From assembly GCF_003086295.3 (NCBI RefSeq), contig NC_092051.1, positions 73,533,772 through 73,597,771 on the forward strand: 64,000 bases of DNA, read 5' to 3'. Positions 45,156 through 55,391 of this stretch are shown piece by piece; within the stretch, counting starts at the first letter, position 1, and each line of letters begins with the position of its first letter. The DNA comes from Arachis hypogaea (Eukaryota > Streptophyta > Magnoliopsida > Fabales > Fabaceae). The position numbers and the translations under genes are program-made. Below the pieces are notes generated by a model. That model did not search any database, was not told where the DNA came from, and was given only the letters and a program-made list of their open reading frames with translations.

Positions 45156-45459
45156 GTGGTAAGATCTTCCTTATGTATACCATCTAGTTTTTAGCTTTAA
45201 ATTCTTGTGAATTTTGTGATTTCTTGATGTTGTTGATTGCATAAGATTGCTAGCCTTATTGTTCTTGTTGGATAGATAGGATGTTCATATAGTTTTCATC
45301 ATTCAGGTATGGATGAATTATTGAAGTTAGAGAAAATGCTGTCTTGAATGGTGCATGAATTTATAAGTGTTTTCTTGCCTACTAGCTTAACCACCTGCCA
45401 AGAATGTGTTAGAATAGTTTTTTATATGTTGAAAAAAAAAAGGAAAAAGGAAAAAAGGA
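45156..45459 (+). other. Non-coding stretch after post-pol stem-loop, element E
   Basis: T-rich sequence with no credible gene, ending in an A-rich run near 45433-45455. Confidence 0.5.
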
Positions 45460-45990
45460 CACCGACGCGCCAGCACACCGTGCGCACGCGCGCCGGTGGT
45501 GGATTTCATACTCCTGGGCCAAAAACCCAAGAGCCATGCCCACTTTGTGCCCATCTTGTGCCCATCTCGTGCCAGGCACCAACGCGTCCGCGTGCTTGCC
45601 GCCTGCGCGCCCTTTGTAATTTAGCCATCGACGCGCAAGCGCACTGTGCGCGCGTGCACCGACTCCGTGGTACAAAAACTAGAGAGTTATGCTACACTTG
45701 TGCCTCACCTGTGCCCATACCGACGCGTCGGCGCACTACGCGTGTCCGCGCCAGTCGCCAATCCGCTCAGGCACGTGTCAGTGCACTGTGTGCGTCTGCG
45801 CGCCTGCAATGAATGCTAACTCTGGTACATATTACCCGAGACTTGGGCCAACTTTGTGCCAATCATGTGCCAGGGGCACAGCTACACTCGCGCGTCAGCA
45901 TCATTGACGCGTGCACGTCCCTTGTCCGACCCTCACCGATGCGCCAGTGCACTGTGAGCGCGCGCACCGGTCGCGCAACTCAGTTTTAAA
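45460..45990 (+). repeat. GC palindrome region of element E
   Basis: Repeating units such as GACGCGCCAGCACACCGTGC and CGACGCGCAAGCGCACTGTG, each followed by a TTTGTGCC or TTGTGCC stretch, with a rough period of 120-130 bp. The same class of GC repeat recurs in the LTR at 59150-59345. ORFs of up to 154 codons here are shadows of the repeat. Confidence 0.7.
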
Positions 45991-46263
45991 GCTGCGCGCC
46001 TTGCTTCTATCCCACTTTCCTTCTTATTTCTTTCTTTCTTCTTCCTACTCCATCACCTCTCTTTCTTTTCTTCTTCTTCCCCAACCCACCATCACCGTCT
46101 TTGGTTACTTACCGGTGACCACCACCGCTTCCGGTGGCTCTACACTTCTTCTCTCCTTCTCATTCTCACAAGAAGAGAACCTCACTTTCTTCTTTTCTCC
46201 TTCTCAAGGTTCTACTTCTTCCATATCTTTTCTTTCACTTTCTTTGCTTAATCTCTTCTTCTA
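45991..46263 (+). other. CT-rich leader of env module, element E
   Basis: TTTCTTTCTTCTTCC-type sequence with CCACCATCACCG, equivalent in place and composition to the leaders at 33261 and 39416. Probably untranslated. Confidence 0.45.
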
Positions 46264-46882
46264 GTTAGATTTTTCTTGTTTGTTTACTTATTTTCTATTT
46301 TAGTTACATGCTTACATTACTTGCTTTTTATTTGTTTACTTCTCCTTTTTCTCGTTCTTCCATGAATGTTGAATTTAAGTTTTAATTTACTTTGATAGAT
46401 CTTCTTGTTGTCTCTCATTGTCTTTGTTATGTAAGTGATGTTATGTGATGATTGTTCCTTCATTTTGGAATTCAAATTAGTTGAGTATCTCATAATTGCT
46501 CATTGCTTGATAATTGCATACCAAGTGTTCGAGGAAATGCACGAATGCCATTTTTGGTTTATTTTAATCATGTATCTTCACTTTGGTGCTTCCTCCTCAT
46601 TCACTTGCTCTCTTCTAAATGCATTGAGTCCACTTTGCTTATTACTTGCCAATTAGATACTCACTGAACATGACTTGCTCTTTGTTATGGATACTTGAGA
46701 TTACTCTTCTCATGTCGTTTTGCATGCTTCATTCCCTCTTGCATCCCATGCCAAGTGTTATAACCCATGTTTCTATGATTACTTTGTTGCATTGTTTCTT
46801 ATGGGCAATATCTTTCGCTTGCATGTTTTTGTTGAGATGATTCTTTGGGTTTAATGCTTTCCTTTTTCCCTTCCTTTTTCAG
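46264..46882 (+). other. Candidate intron before env-position ORF, element E
   Basis: Starts CTA-GTTAGAT and ends with the strong acceptor CCTTCCTTTTTCAG at 46882. T-rich and ORF-poor, 619 bp. Same place as the candidate introns in the array family. Confidence 0.4.
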
Positions 46883-48100
46883 GTTGGCCACCAAGAAAGG
46901 CAAGGAGAAAGCTTCAAGGAAACTGGCCACAAAGAGGGCACCCCAAAGGTCAAACTCTAAGGCACACTCTTCATTAGGAGCTAAACCGCTATCTAAGAAA
47001 GCGAAAGCACCCACTCCTATTAATGAAAATGAAAAGAGCAAACTGGCAAAGGATTCTTCAAAGTTCCCCAACTACTTCTGTGAACTTATGTTCCCTGCCA
47101 TGGTTGAGAGGAATTACCATGTCGAGCATCTACTCACTCCGCCGTACAAGGTTGCTCCTTGTATTTTACCCCGTATTGAACGGCGAGGATGGGAGTTCCT
47201 TCTGAGAAAACCACGAGAGGTCAACCTCTCATGGGTGGTAGAGTTCTACACTAACTACCATGTTCCCTCTCTTCAATAAGTATACGTGCGCCGGAAGCAA
47301 GTCTCGGTTTCAGAAGAGGCTATTCAGCATGTGCTTAATGTCCTACCAGTACCAAGTGACATGGATGGCTACCAAGAGGTCTTGCATTAGCGAGAAAAGT
47401 TTGGATTTGATTGGGACTCGATTCTCCGAGTCATTGCTGAACCAGAGATATTTTGGACCCATGGTCGATTCAGGATGAGACCAAGTGCATTGACGCTCGC
47501 TTTCTCATTGTAGAAGCTAGAGCTTGGGCCCAAACCCTATCCTACTATGTGCTACCTAGCACCCACAAGTTATCCTTCATGGCGAATCTTGCCTTGCTTG
47601 TTTGGTGTATTTTCACGGAGAGACCGGTGAACGTTCCACTTCTTGTCAAGCAAGCGATGGGACAAGTCCACGCCCGGGGTAATTTGCCATTTCCAGCATT
47701 AGTATCTGATTTAGTTGCTACTGCGGGTGTTCCTTGGGAAGACATGGATACGAAGGCTATAATTCCGGCTAAGGGCGTTATGGTCCCAACCGGAAAATAC
47801 TTACATCTTCCCATGAACAACCCAAGCCTTGACATAGCCCTTCCATCTACTATTCCTTCTACCTCATCATCACCACCACGGCAAAGTTCTACACATTAAA
47901 GGATAGAAGATCTACACTGGAAGATTGATAGATATGAGCGGCGCAACCAACGCCGATACACTTATATCCAGAAGCTTCTGCGTTGTGTTACCCCTAGCAT
48001 GATGGAACCTGAAATATTCACATCCACCTCAAACTCAAGTGATGGGAGCTCTGATGGAGGGATAGTGAAGGTTTCGGTCCCCACCGTCCTTTGCGCATTG
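46883..48100 (+). pseudogene. Env-position ORF of element E (start lost, stops, frameshift)
   Basis: The coding frame begins right after the acceptor with G-TTG GCC ACC AAG, where the array family has G-ATG; the start codon appears to have mutated from ATG to TTG. The basic N-terminus (KKGKEKASRKLATKR) is followed by the shared domain: FPNYFCELMFPAMVERNYHVEHLL, RRGWEFLLRKPREVNLSWVVEFYTNYH, then a stop at 47277-47279, VRRKQVSVSEEAIQHVLNVLP and a second stop. A frameshift near 47440-47460 leads to YYVLPSTHKLSFMANLALLVWCIF and GQVHARGNLPFPALVSDLV. A further stop (47897-47899) precedes RRNQRRYTYIQKLL. It aligns well with the ORF at 30863-32312. Confidence 0.75.
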
Positions 48101-48104
48101 TTGG

Positions 48105-48144
48105 TAGCACGGAGGACCGTGCTAAATTCTAAGTGTGGGGAGGT
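48105..48144 (+). promoter_or_regulatory. AGGA-loop hairpin plus internal polypurine-like box, element E
   Basis: TAGCACGG pairs perfectly with CCGTGCTA around AGGA (48105-48124). TCTAAGTGTGGGGAGGT (48128-48144) follows. The stem sequence is unrelated to those of the other families but the loop and the box are kept. It lies at the end of the env-position ORF. Confidence 0.7.
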
Positions 48145-49626
48145 CGTTCGACCGATCTCCATGGGTAACAATCTTTTCCTTTCAACACCCATGGATTTAT
48201 CTTTTTTCTTAGTAGTTAGTACATTGCATGTGTAGTTAGTTTTCCTTGTAAATACTCCTTGCATGATAGTTAGTTTCTATAGAGTTACTTGGTCAAAATA
48301 ATAACTTCTTCCTTAAGAAACTGTGTTTTGGGGTACCCTACCCAATTTTGATAAATTTTTTTGCAGAAAACTTGCTTTAAGAATGTATTTTTGAACATAG
48401 TGATTGAGCTAAGAACACAAGCATGTAAGTTTTGAGCCTATTATGTGGTTATATCTTCTAACCATTAATTCCCATTCTTGTGTGCATTATTCTCTCTCTG
48501 TGATTGTAATCCTTGCTTTGTCTGATTCTATATGTCCATTACTTTGTGTATGAATGCATTTACATGATTGAGGCCATCATTTCAATAGTCACTTTTCCCA
48601 AACGGCCTTAACCCTTTTATCTACCATTGCTAACCGATTTTAAGCCTATGGTAAACCCTCTTTGTTCTTAAAAAGAGAACATCAACAACCCTAAGTGAAA
48701 AACAATGAATGTCCCTGGATTTGAATCCTTGATTAGCTTAGGTAAGTTAGGGTGTGTGTCATCAAATGGGAGGGTGTACTTGGGAACTTGGATAGATATA
48801 AAGGTGTGTATTTGTAATTATAATTAGAAATTTTGGGAAGTGGGAACATACTCATGTATTGAATGATTGAGCCATGTGTATTGGAACTTTTATACATGAA
48901 ACCCCAAGAAAGAGGGGACCAAAAAAAATTTGTATGTGTATCTATGAGAATGTAAGAAAAAAGGAATAGAAAAATAGAAGAAACAAAAATAGAAAAAGAG
49001 AAAGCAATGAAAAGGGACAAAAATGCCCCAAGACAAAGTGATAATAACAATGCATATGGAATGTGAATTGAAAAGAATGCATGAGTATGCAAAAAGTGAA
49101 ACTCAAGGGTAGCTAGGTATTGTATTACAGTTGTATAGGTTAATCAAGGACTCAAATTTTAAGCTAACTTGACCATATACATCCCTACCTTCACCCTAAC
49201 CCCATTACAACCCATGAATAATAAGACCTCATGATACTTGTAAGCATGCATTAAGTAATTGTTGATTGTTAGATGAAAGTCAAATCTTGGAAAGCATGAT
49301 TAGGAGAGGATTGAGTGGCGAACCCTATACACTCGAGTGAATAGAGCGGATACACTTCCGGTGAGGGTTCGAGGCTCAACTCCTTGTTCCCGGCTTTCAC
49401 AAGTGTTCATCTAGCAAGTTATATGCACTTTATGTTGATGTTCAAATTGGTAGGATTCATGAACTACATAGCATTTTCATCCCGTATGCTCATATGTGTT
49501 CTTGGAGGATAGATTTACCCTTGACCAAGTGGATAGATGATTTTACATTAGTTGTATGCATTCATTTAGGAAAATTACATTTCATAAACTCTTTCTTACC
49601 ATGATCTTTGGTCTTTTTATTTTAAA
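48145..49626 (+). other. Non-coding spacer between polypurine boxes, element E
   Basis: About 1.5 kb without a credible gene. It contains a segment (49310-49395, GAGGGTTCGAGGCTC) that is loosely matched in the array-family spacers. The minus-strand ORF at 48733-49092 is low-complexity. Confidence 0.55.
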
Positions 49627-49660
49627 CATGAGGACATGCTTGGTTTAAGTGTGGGGATAT
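49627..49660 (+). promoter_or_regulatory. 3' polypurine tract region, element E
   Basis: A short CATG-AGGA-CATG hairpin (4 bp) is followed by TTTAAGTGTGGGGATAT, then the LTR start TGATAAACCCC at 49662. Confidence 0.7.
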
Positions 49661-49661
49661 T

Positions 49662-49924
49662 TGATAAACCCCAATTTTGTGTTTACATTATGCTTAATTT
49701 GGGGGTATTGCATCGTTTTGTGTTCTCTTCCTGATTTTGCTTCATGATGAAAAACATGCTTATTTTGCCTTAGAATTGCTATATTTTAATCCTCTTTTAT
49801 TGCCATTCGATGCCGTGATGTATTTGTTGAGTGATTTCAGGAATTATAGGGCAAGAATGCCCTAGAAGAGAGAAAGAAAGCATGCACAAGAGGAAGGAAC
49901 ATGAAGATTTGGATTTTGGGAACT
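49662..49924 (+). repeat. 3' LTR of element E, first part
   Basis: Begins TGATAAACCCC after the polypurine tract and is interrupted after 263 bp by element F. The duplicated GAACT (49920-49924) is the target site of F. It shares the TGATAAAC start and the ATTCGATGCCGTGAT motif with the array-family LTRs. Confidence 0.85.
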
Positions 49925-52142
49925 TGATGCCAGGGAATTTTGGCCAGTTTCACTGACCTTTTCTTTACTGTTTTAGGGTAGTTTCATGCATTTTCTTAGT
50001 AAATAAGCAAGTTTTGGGTATATATTCACTTACATCTTGATTCAAGCAAACATTGTGAACTTTACATGATTTTATGAGAATTATGCATGAATTGAATGAT
50101 AAAATGGATGATGCATGATCTTATGATTTAGAACCAAGCTTTGATGCACTTTATTTGCTTGATTTCAGGACAAAGGAAGCAAGAAAAAGCAACATTAGTA
50201 GCCACGTTAGTCTAACTAACGTGACCACTAACGTGGAATGGGAGCTAGCTTGCAACGTTAATGGAAAAAGTGATCACCAATAACGCCTTCGAAAGCCATC
50301 ATGGCCCACGTTAGTGGCCACGTTAATTACATTAACGTGGAAGCTAACGTGGAGGAAAAGGGAAGCTCCAACGTTAGTGGTAAAAGTGAATACCACTAAC
50401 GTTCCAAAAGGGCATAATTCGCCACGTTAAGAGTCACGTTAATTACATTAACATGAACTCTAACGTGGGAGGAGCAAGGAATCGCCAACGTTAGTGACAC
50501 TCACCTTTGTCACTAACGTTGGACTAAGCCAATATTGCCCACATTAGTTGCCACGTTAATTACATTAATGTGGATGCTAACATGGAGGAAAAAAATGATG
50601 GGCCAACTTTAGTGACACTCACCTTTGTCACTAACGTTGGAGATGGCAATCACCACCACGTTAGTGGTCACGTTAATGCAATTAACGTTAGGCACTAACG
50701 TGGGAAGAAGGGGCGTTTGAAGCATTAGTGACAAAGGTAAGTGTCACTAATGCTCTCGAAGCATAAGCATGCCCACGTTAAGGGTCACGTTAGTTATACT
50801 AACGTGAACTCTAACGTGGGAAATAGGGGCAATAAGCAATATTATTGGAAAAGGTGAATGCCAATAACGTTTGTGAAGTACCAAGATGCAACGTTAGTGG
50901 TCACGTTAGTGCCACTAACGTTGAAGTTAACGTGGATCATTTTTGGCTTGGAACGTTAGTGAAAAAGGTGATCGTCATTAACGTTCTCGAACCCACATTT
51001 TCACTTAACGTTAACACCACTAACGTCCTAACTAAGGTTCATGCCTAACTCACACTTTTTCTGCAAGCAAAGCTGATCCCACTGAAGACTATAACTGCTT
51101 CAACTAAAGATCCAAAGGCCCATATCCAAGACTTGAAGAGCCAACTAGAAGATCAGAAGAGTAGTATATATAGGAGTAGTAGGGAGCTTTTGGCATTTTG
51201 TTGAACTACACTCTATATATTTTACTTTCTCTGCAACCTCTAGTTTTATTTTGAAAATGTACTTTTCATTTATGCTTTCCATTTCCAGAGCTATGAACAA
51301 CTAAACCCCTTTCATTGGGTTAGGGAGCTCTATTGTAATTTGATGGATCAATAATAGTTTTTATTATTCTTCTTCTTTTTTTTCTCTTAATTTTACTAGA
51401 AAGCTTTCAATCTTCATCCTATTGGGTAGTTGTCTTGGAAAAAAAGCTATTCATACTTGGATCTCTTCGGAACCTTGGAAGAGGAATGAAGAGATCATGC
51501 TAGAAATGCTTTCTCATGTTGGACTAAATTGGGGTTTGGATGGATATAGTGACATATAATCCTACCAACACTTTGATTTGGAAATACATGTGGTATAATC
51601 AGTGACCATACTTCATCTCTTCTCAAGAGCAATTAGACTAAGGAATTAGCTGTTGATCAAGATTTGAGAGATTGGGTTGCCAAGAAATTGGAATCCAATC
51701 ACTTAAGATTGCCAAGGAGATAAATGAATGCATTGATTGAGAAAGAGATGAGAATGAACTTGATCCGGAGAATACAACATCTCCTGAGCCCAATGAATCC
51801 CTCATTTCTGATCTTATCCATTCTCTTTACTTTCTGCCATTTATTTTTATGTTCATTTCCCCAAATCCCCATTTAAGATTCTGCAATTTACTTTCCACCA
51901 TTTACATTTTTCTCTTTATTTCCAGCATTTACACTTTCTGTTATTTACTTTCCCGCCATTTACATTTCTGCAAAAATCAACTCAATTTCTGCTTAGCTCA
52001 ACTAGAACATTCCTCCGATTAAAGTTGCTTGACCAATCAATCCCTGTGGGATTCGACCTCACTCTATTGTGAGTTTTTACTTGACGACAATTCGGTATAC
52101 TTGCCGAAGGAAATTTTTTGAGAGAAAAGTTTCTGTGCATCA
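49925..52142 (+). repeat. 5' LTR of element F
   Basis: Starts TGATGCCAGG and ends TGTGCATCA, 2218 bp. A tandem palindrome array occupies about 50195-51030, with starts of the AACGTTAGTG unit at 50370, 50487, 50605, 50721, 50838 and 50952 (period 114-118 bp). U5 holds short units of the form CCATTTACWTTT and ends with the TTCGGTATACTTGCCGAAGG inverted repeat. It differs from the 3' LTR by scattered substitutions. Confidence 0.93.
51165..51172 (+). promoter_or_regulatory. TATA box candidate in 5' LTR of element F
   Basis: TATATATA followed by GGAGTAGTAGGGAG, downstream of the palindrome array. Conserved in the 3' LTR (58164-58171) and in the solo LTR. Confidence 0.55.
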
Positions 52143-52148
52143 TGTTTA

Positions 52149-52166
52149 TGGCGCCGTTGCCGGAGA
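52149..52166 (+). other. Primer-binding site, tRNA-Asp type (element F)
   Basis: TGGCGCCGTTGCCGGAGA, one mismatch to the tRNA-Asp complement, six bases after the LTR end. Confidence 0.88.
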
Positions 52167-52439
52167 TTGATTTTGTATCAACAATGATTAAATTGGTGGA
52201 TAACTAGATTGAGCATTTTTCTTTTGTTTGATTTAATTTTATTTGAGTGATTTACTTTCAGTTTTAGTTATTTTCTTCCCTTTACCCCTTACCCGTTATG
52301 GTGTTATCTTTAATTTTTTTCTACAATTCAGTTCACTAACCCACTAACCGATTGATATAATGCATCACTCACCCTAGCAGCTTTCCTAACAAGTGTAAAC
52401 TCCATACAATTTCTCTCTTGCTTTTGCTCTGTTGCTTGT

Positions 52440-54167
52440 ATGACAGGTAGAAGAAGCGGGGCTTCAACTTCCTTTGATTCTGAACTTGAGAGGACCCTCC
52501 TTAGATTAAGAAGGGGAGCAAGAGGAAAGAGAGACGTTAGTACTGAGGAAGAGGAGGAGTACTTTGAACCAAACATGGATGAGAATATGGAGAACCATCA
52601 TGAAGAAGAGGCTCACAACCATGGCAGAGAAGGTCCAGTGCATCATGCTGGACAAGAGAGAAGAGTTCTGGGCTCTTACATCAATCCAAACCCAGGAAAC
52701 TGTGGAAGTAACATCCAAAAGCCAACCATACATGCCAATAACTTTGAACTAAAGCCATAACTCATCACCCTTGTTCAGAACAACTGTTCATTCGGAGAAA
52801 GTGTCCAAGAAGACCCCAATCAACATCTAACCACCTTCCTGAGGATATGTGATATTGTGAAGTCTAATGGTGTTCATCCTGACACCTATAGATTGCTTTT
52901 GTTCCCCTTTTCACTCAAGGACAAAGCTTTTAAATGGCTGGAATCTTTCCCGAAAGAGAGTTTAACAACCTGGGAAGATGTGGTGAACAAATTCTTGGCG
53001 AGATTTTAGTCTCCTCAAAGAATCAACAGGTTGAGAGCTGAGGTACAAACCTTCAGAAAACAAGATGGTGAAACTCTCTATGAAGCATGGGAGAGGTTTA
53101 AGGACTTGACAAGAAGGTGCCCGCCAGATATGTTCAATGAATCGGTGCAGTTACACATTTTTTATGAAGGTCTTTCTTACGAATCAAAGAAGGCAGTAGA
53201 CCACTCATCTGGGGGGTCTCTGAACAAGAAGAAGACCATTGAAGAAGCCATAGATGTCATTGAGACTGTAGCTGAGAATGACTACTTCTATGCTTCTGAA
53301 AGAGGTAACACTAGAGGAGTGATGGAGCTAAACAACGTGGATGCACTGCTGGCTCAAAACAAGATGATCACCAAGCAGCTAGCTGACCTTACCAAGAAGA
53401 TGGAAAGAAACCAAGTAGCAGCAATCATTACCTCATCAGCAGCTTAAGAAGGAGTGAATGCAGAGGCAGAGGATGATCAGGAACAAGCCAACTACATTGG
53501 GAAATCACCTAGGCAGACCCATGATCTATACTCCAAAACTTATAATCCTGGTTGGAGGAACCACCCAAACTTTGGGTGGGGAAATCAACAAGATTAAGGC
53601 CAAGATTAGAGATGTCACAACCCCAACAACAATGCAGCTCACCAACATTTCACACAGAGATCATATCAGCACCCACCTAACAACACCTCTTAACATCCAT
53701 TTCAAAACCAAAATGGCCCTTCTCATCCCTCCAATCTCAACTCACCATCATCCGAAGATCGACTCTCAAGGATTGATACTCTATTTGAAGGTATATGTAA
53801 GGAAATCCAAGACAACAAGGTGTTCAAGGAGGAGGTACGAGCCAATATTAAAAACCAAGGAGACACTATCAAGAGGCTAGAATTTCAAGTGGGATACCTC
53901 TCTGAGAAGATTCCCAAACCTACTGACAGCTTTCCAAGTGACACAGAGAAAAACCCGAAAGGTGAAGCAAAAAAAGTAAGATGGGAAGAATGCAAGATGG
54001 TCACTATAAGTGATAGGGGGACTGAGGAAGAGCTGAACAAACCCTTCGAACACTCTAGAGATACTTCAGCAAAGAAGCAGGAAGAGGGTCACCAAGAAAC
54101 CAAGACTACACAGAAGGAGATTCTGAACCTCTATGCACCTTTTCCCCAAAGACTATGGGTGGCGTAG
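52440..54167 (+). pseudogene. Gag of element F, several stops
   Basis: Same gag type as element C. From ATG 52440 (MTGRRSGAS) through an R-rich N-terminus, ANNFELKP-stop (52758-52760), FLRICDIVKSNGVHPDTYRLLLFPFSL, WLESFPKESLTTWEDVVNKFLARF-stop (53007-53009), YEAWERFKDLTRRCPPDMFNE, TIEEAIDVIETVAENDYFY, QNKMITKQLADLTKKM-stop (53445-53447), YNPGWRNHPNFGWGNQQ and a coiled segment (IKNQGDTIKRLEFQVGYLSEKI). No CCHC knuckle is seen. The frame ends at a TAG (54165-54167). The protease follows in another frame. Confidence 0.82.
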
Positions 54168-54169
54168 AA

Positions 54170-54904
54170 AAGAGAATATACTCAAAGTTCCTTGACATGT
54201 TTGCATCCCTTCATGTAAACATACCATTCATGAAGGCTCTCCAATAAATGCCCTCATACATTAAGTGCATGAAGGAGCTGCTGACCAGGAAAAGCTCACT
54301 CAAGGGAGGGAAAACAATAGTGATGAATAAGGAATGCAGTGCTCTCATTCAACCAGAGTTGCCTACAAAAAAGAAGGATCCAAGGAGTTTTCACATCCCC
54401 TGTGCCATAGGAGAAACAAGGTTTGATAAAGGACTCTGTGACCTGGGAGCAAGCATCAACTTAATGCCTTTATCCCTCATGAAGAAGCTGCAGATCAATG
54501 AGCTAACGCCCATAGACGTAGTCATCAAGCTGGCTGAAAAAACTAAAAAACAAGCAGTAGGAGTGGTTGAAAACGTGTTGGTAAAGGTTGGGAATCACTT
54601 CCTTCCCACAGACTTTGTCATATTGAAAATAGAAGAGAGTCACCTTCACCCAATCATATTGGAAAGACCATTCCTAGCTACAGCCAGAGCGCTTATAGAT
54701 GCGGAACGAGGAGAGCTAATACTGAGGATACATGATGAACAACTCGCATTCAATGTCTTCAAACCCTCACAAGAAGCAGATCAAGAAAACAAGAAACCAA
54801 GGGAAGATCATAACAAGGCACTGGTGGAAGAAACAAGCACTGAAACACAAACTGTACACCTGGAAATCCCTTTGGTTGGTAAGCAAAACAGTCAGAAGGT
54901 GTAA
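54170..54904 (+). pseudogene. Aspartic protease of element F
   Basis: The frame starts around KRIYSKFLDMFASLHVNIPFMKALQ (stop at 54245-54247) and continues through ECSALIQPELP and CDLGASINLMPLS (active-site DLGA) to IILERPFLATARALIDAERGEL. The Gly expected in I-L-G-R-P-F-L is Glu, a change in the conserved flap-side motif that may inactivate the enzyme. Stop at 54902-54904. The integrase tail continues in the same frame. Confidence 0.8.
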
Positions 54905-55264
54905 CAGTTAAAGGAAACCCAAGAGGAGCCAAATCCACCAGAATCATATGAGACCAGCAACAAAATTTTCCCGGGAAAGGAGGCCACAAGGAGCAGGGTA
55001 GAGTTAAAAGAAACAAGGAAGAAGACACCAAGGAGATGGAAGAACAAGAAGATTCCTACAGAGGATTTCTCTCTAAGGGACAAAGTGATCTCAGCTTATC
55101 TCCCAGCTATCCCACCTCATCTCCCCACCATCCCATCTCAGCTGCCTAAAGTCTTCACCATCAGCAGAATTCTCTCCTTAGAACATGTGGAGATCCTTAA
55201 TGAAGCCAATGGAGATAGATTCACTGCGAGGGGGGAAGATTTGAAGCATTACCAACCACCCTGA
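54905..55264 (+). pseudogene. Integrase C-terminal remnant behind protease, element F
   Basis: In frame with the protease after one TAA: a charged linker, WKNKKIPTEDFSLRDKVISAYLP, then ISRILSLEHVEILNEANGDRFTARGEDLKHY and a stop at 55262-55264. The FTARGEDLKHY end corresponds to FTVNGQRIKHY of full integrase. The enzyme region in between is missing in both this and element C, with the same order of pieces. Confidence 0.68.
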
Positions 55265-55306
55265 CAAAGACAGAACGTTAAGCTAGTGATGCTAAAAGAG
55301 CGCTTC

Positions 55307-55324
55307 GTTGGGAGGCAACCCAAC
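55307..55324 (+). other. Post-pol stem-loop, element F
   Basis: GTTGGG pairs with CCCAAC around AGGCAA, 43 bases after the integrase-tail stop. Confidence 0.7.
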
Positions 55325-55391
55325 CTAAGGTAGTTTCCTTTTCATGATCATCTCAATAAAAGGTATAAGTGGTTTTCCCTGTATTGTGAGG

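Noticed and set aside
45348..45812. ORFs across the GC-rich repeats (also 24968-25252, 28571-28871, 34702-35010, 43228-43512, 59114-59383)
   Set aside because: They are translations of CpG palindrome repeats on both strands. No family resemblance and no conserved start.
46845..46882. Upstream ATG (MGLMLSFF...) as start of the element E env-position ORF
   Set aside because: It lies in the T-rich intron-like stretch before the acceptor. Comparison with the array family puts the original start at the TTG after the acceptor.
49310..49395. tRNA or SINE-like box B (GAGGGTTCGAGGCTC)
   Set aside because: No cloverleaf, no convincing box A at the right distance, no poly-A tail. The related array spacer has lost the motif.
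50195..51030. CRISPR-like look of the regularly spaced repeats
   Set aside because: The repeats are tandem units inside an LTR with diverged spacers of the same sequence, in a plant genome. No cas genes.
54140..54170. Programmed frameshift between gag and protease of element F
   Set aside because: No slippery heptamer is evident, element C has gag and protease in one frame, and stops abound. A random indel is simpler.
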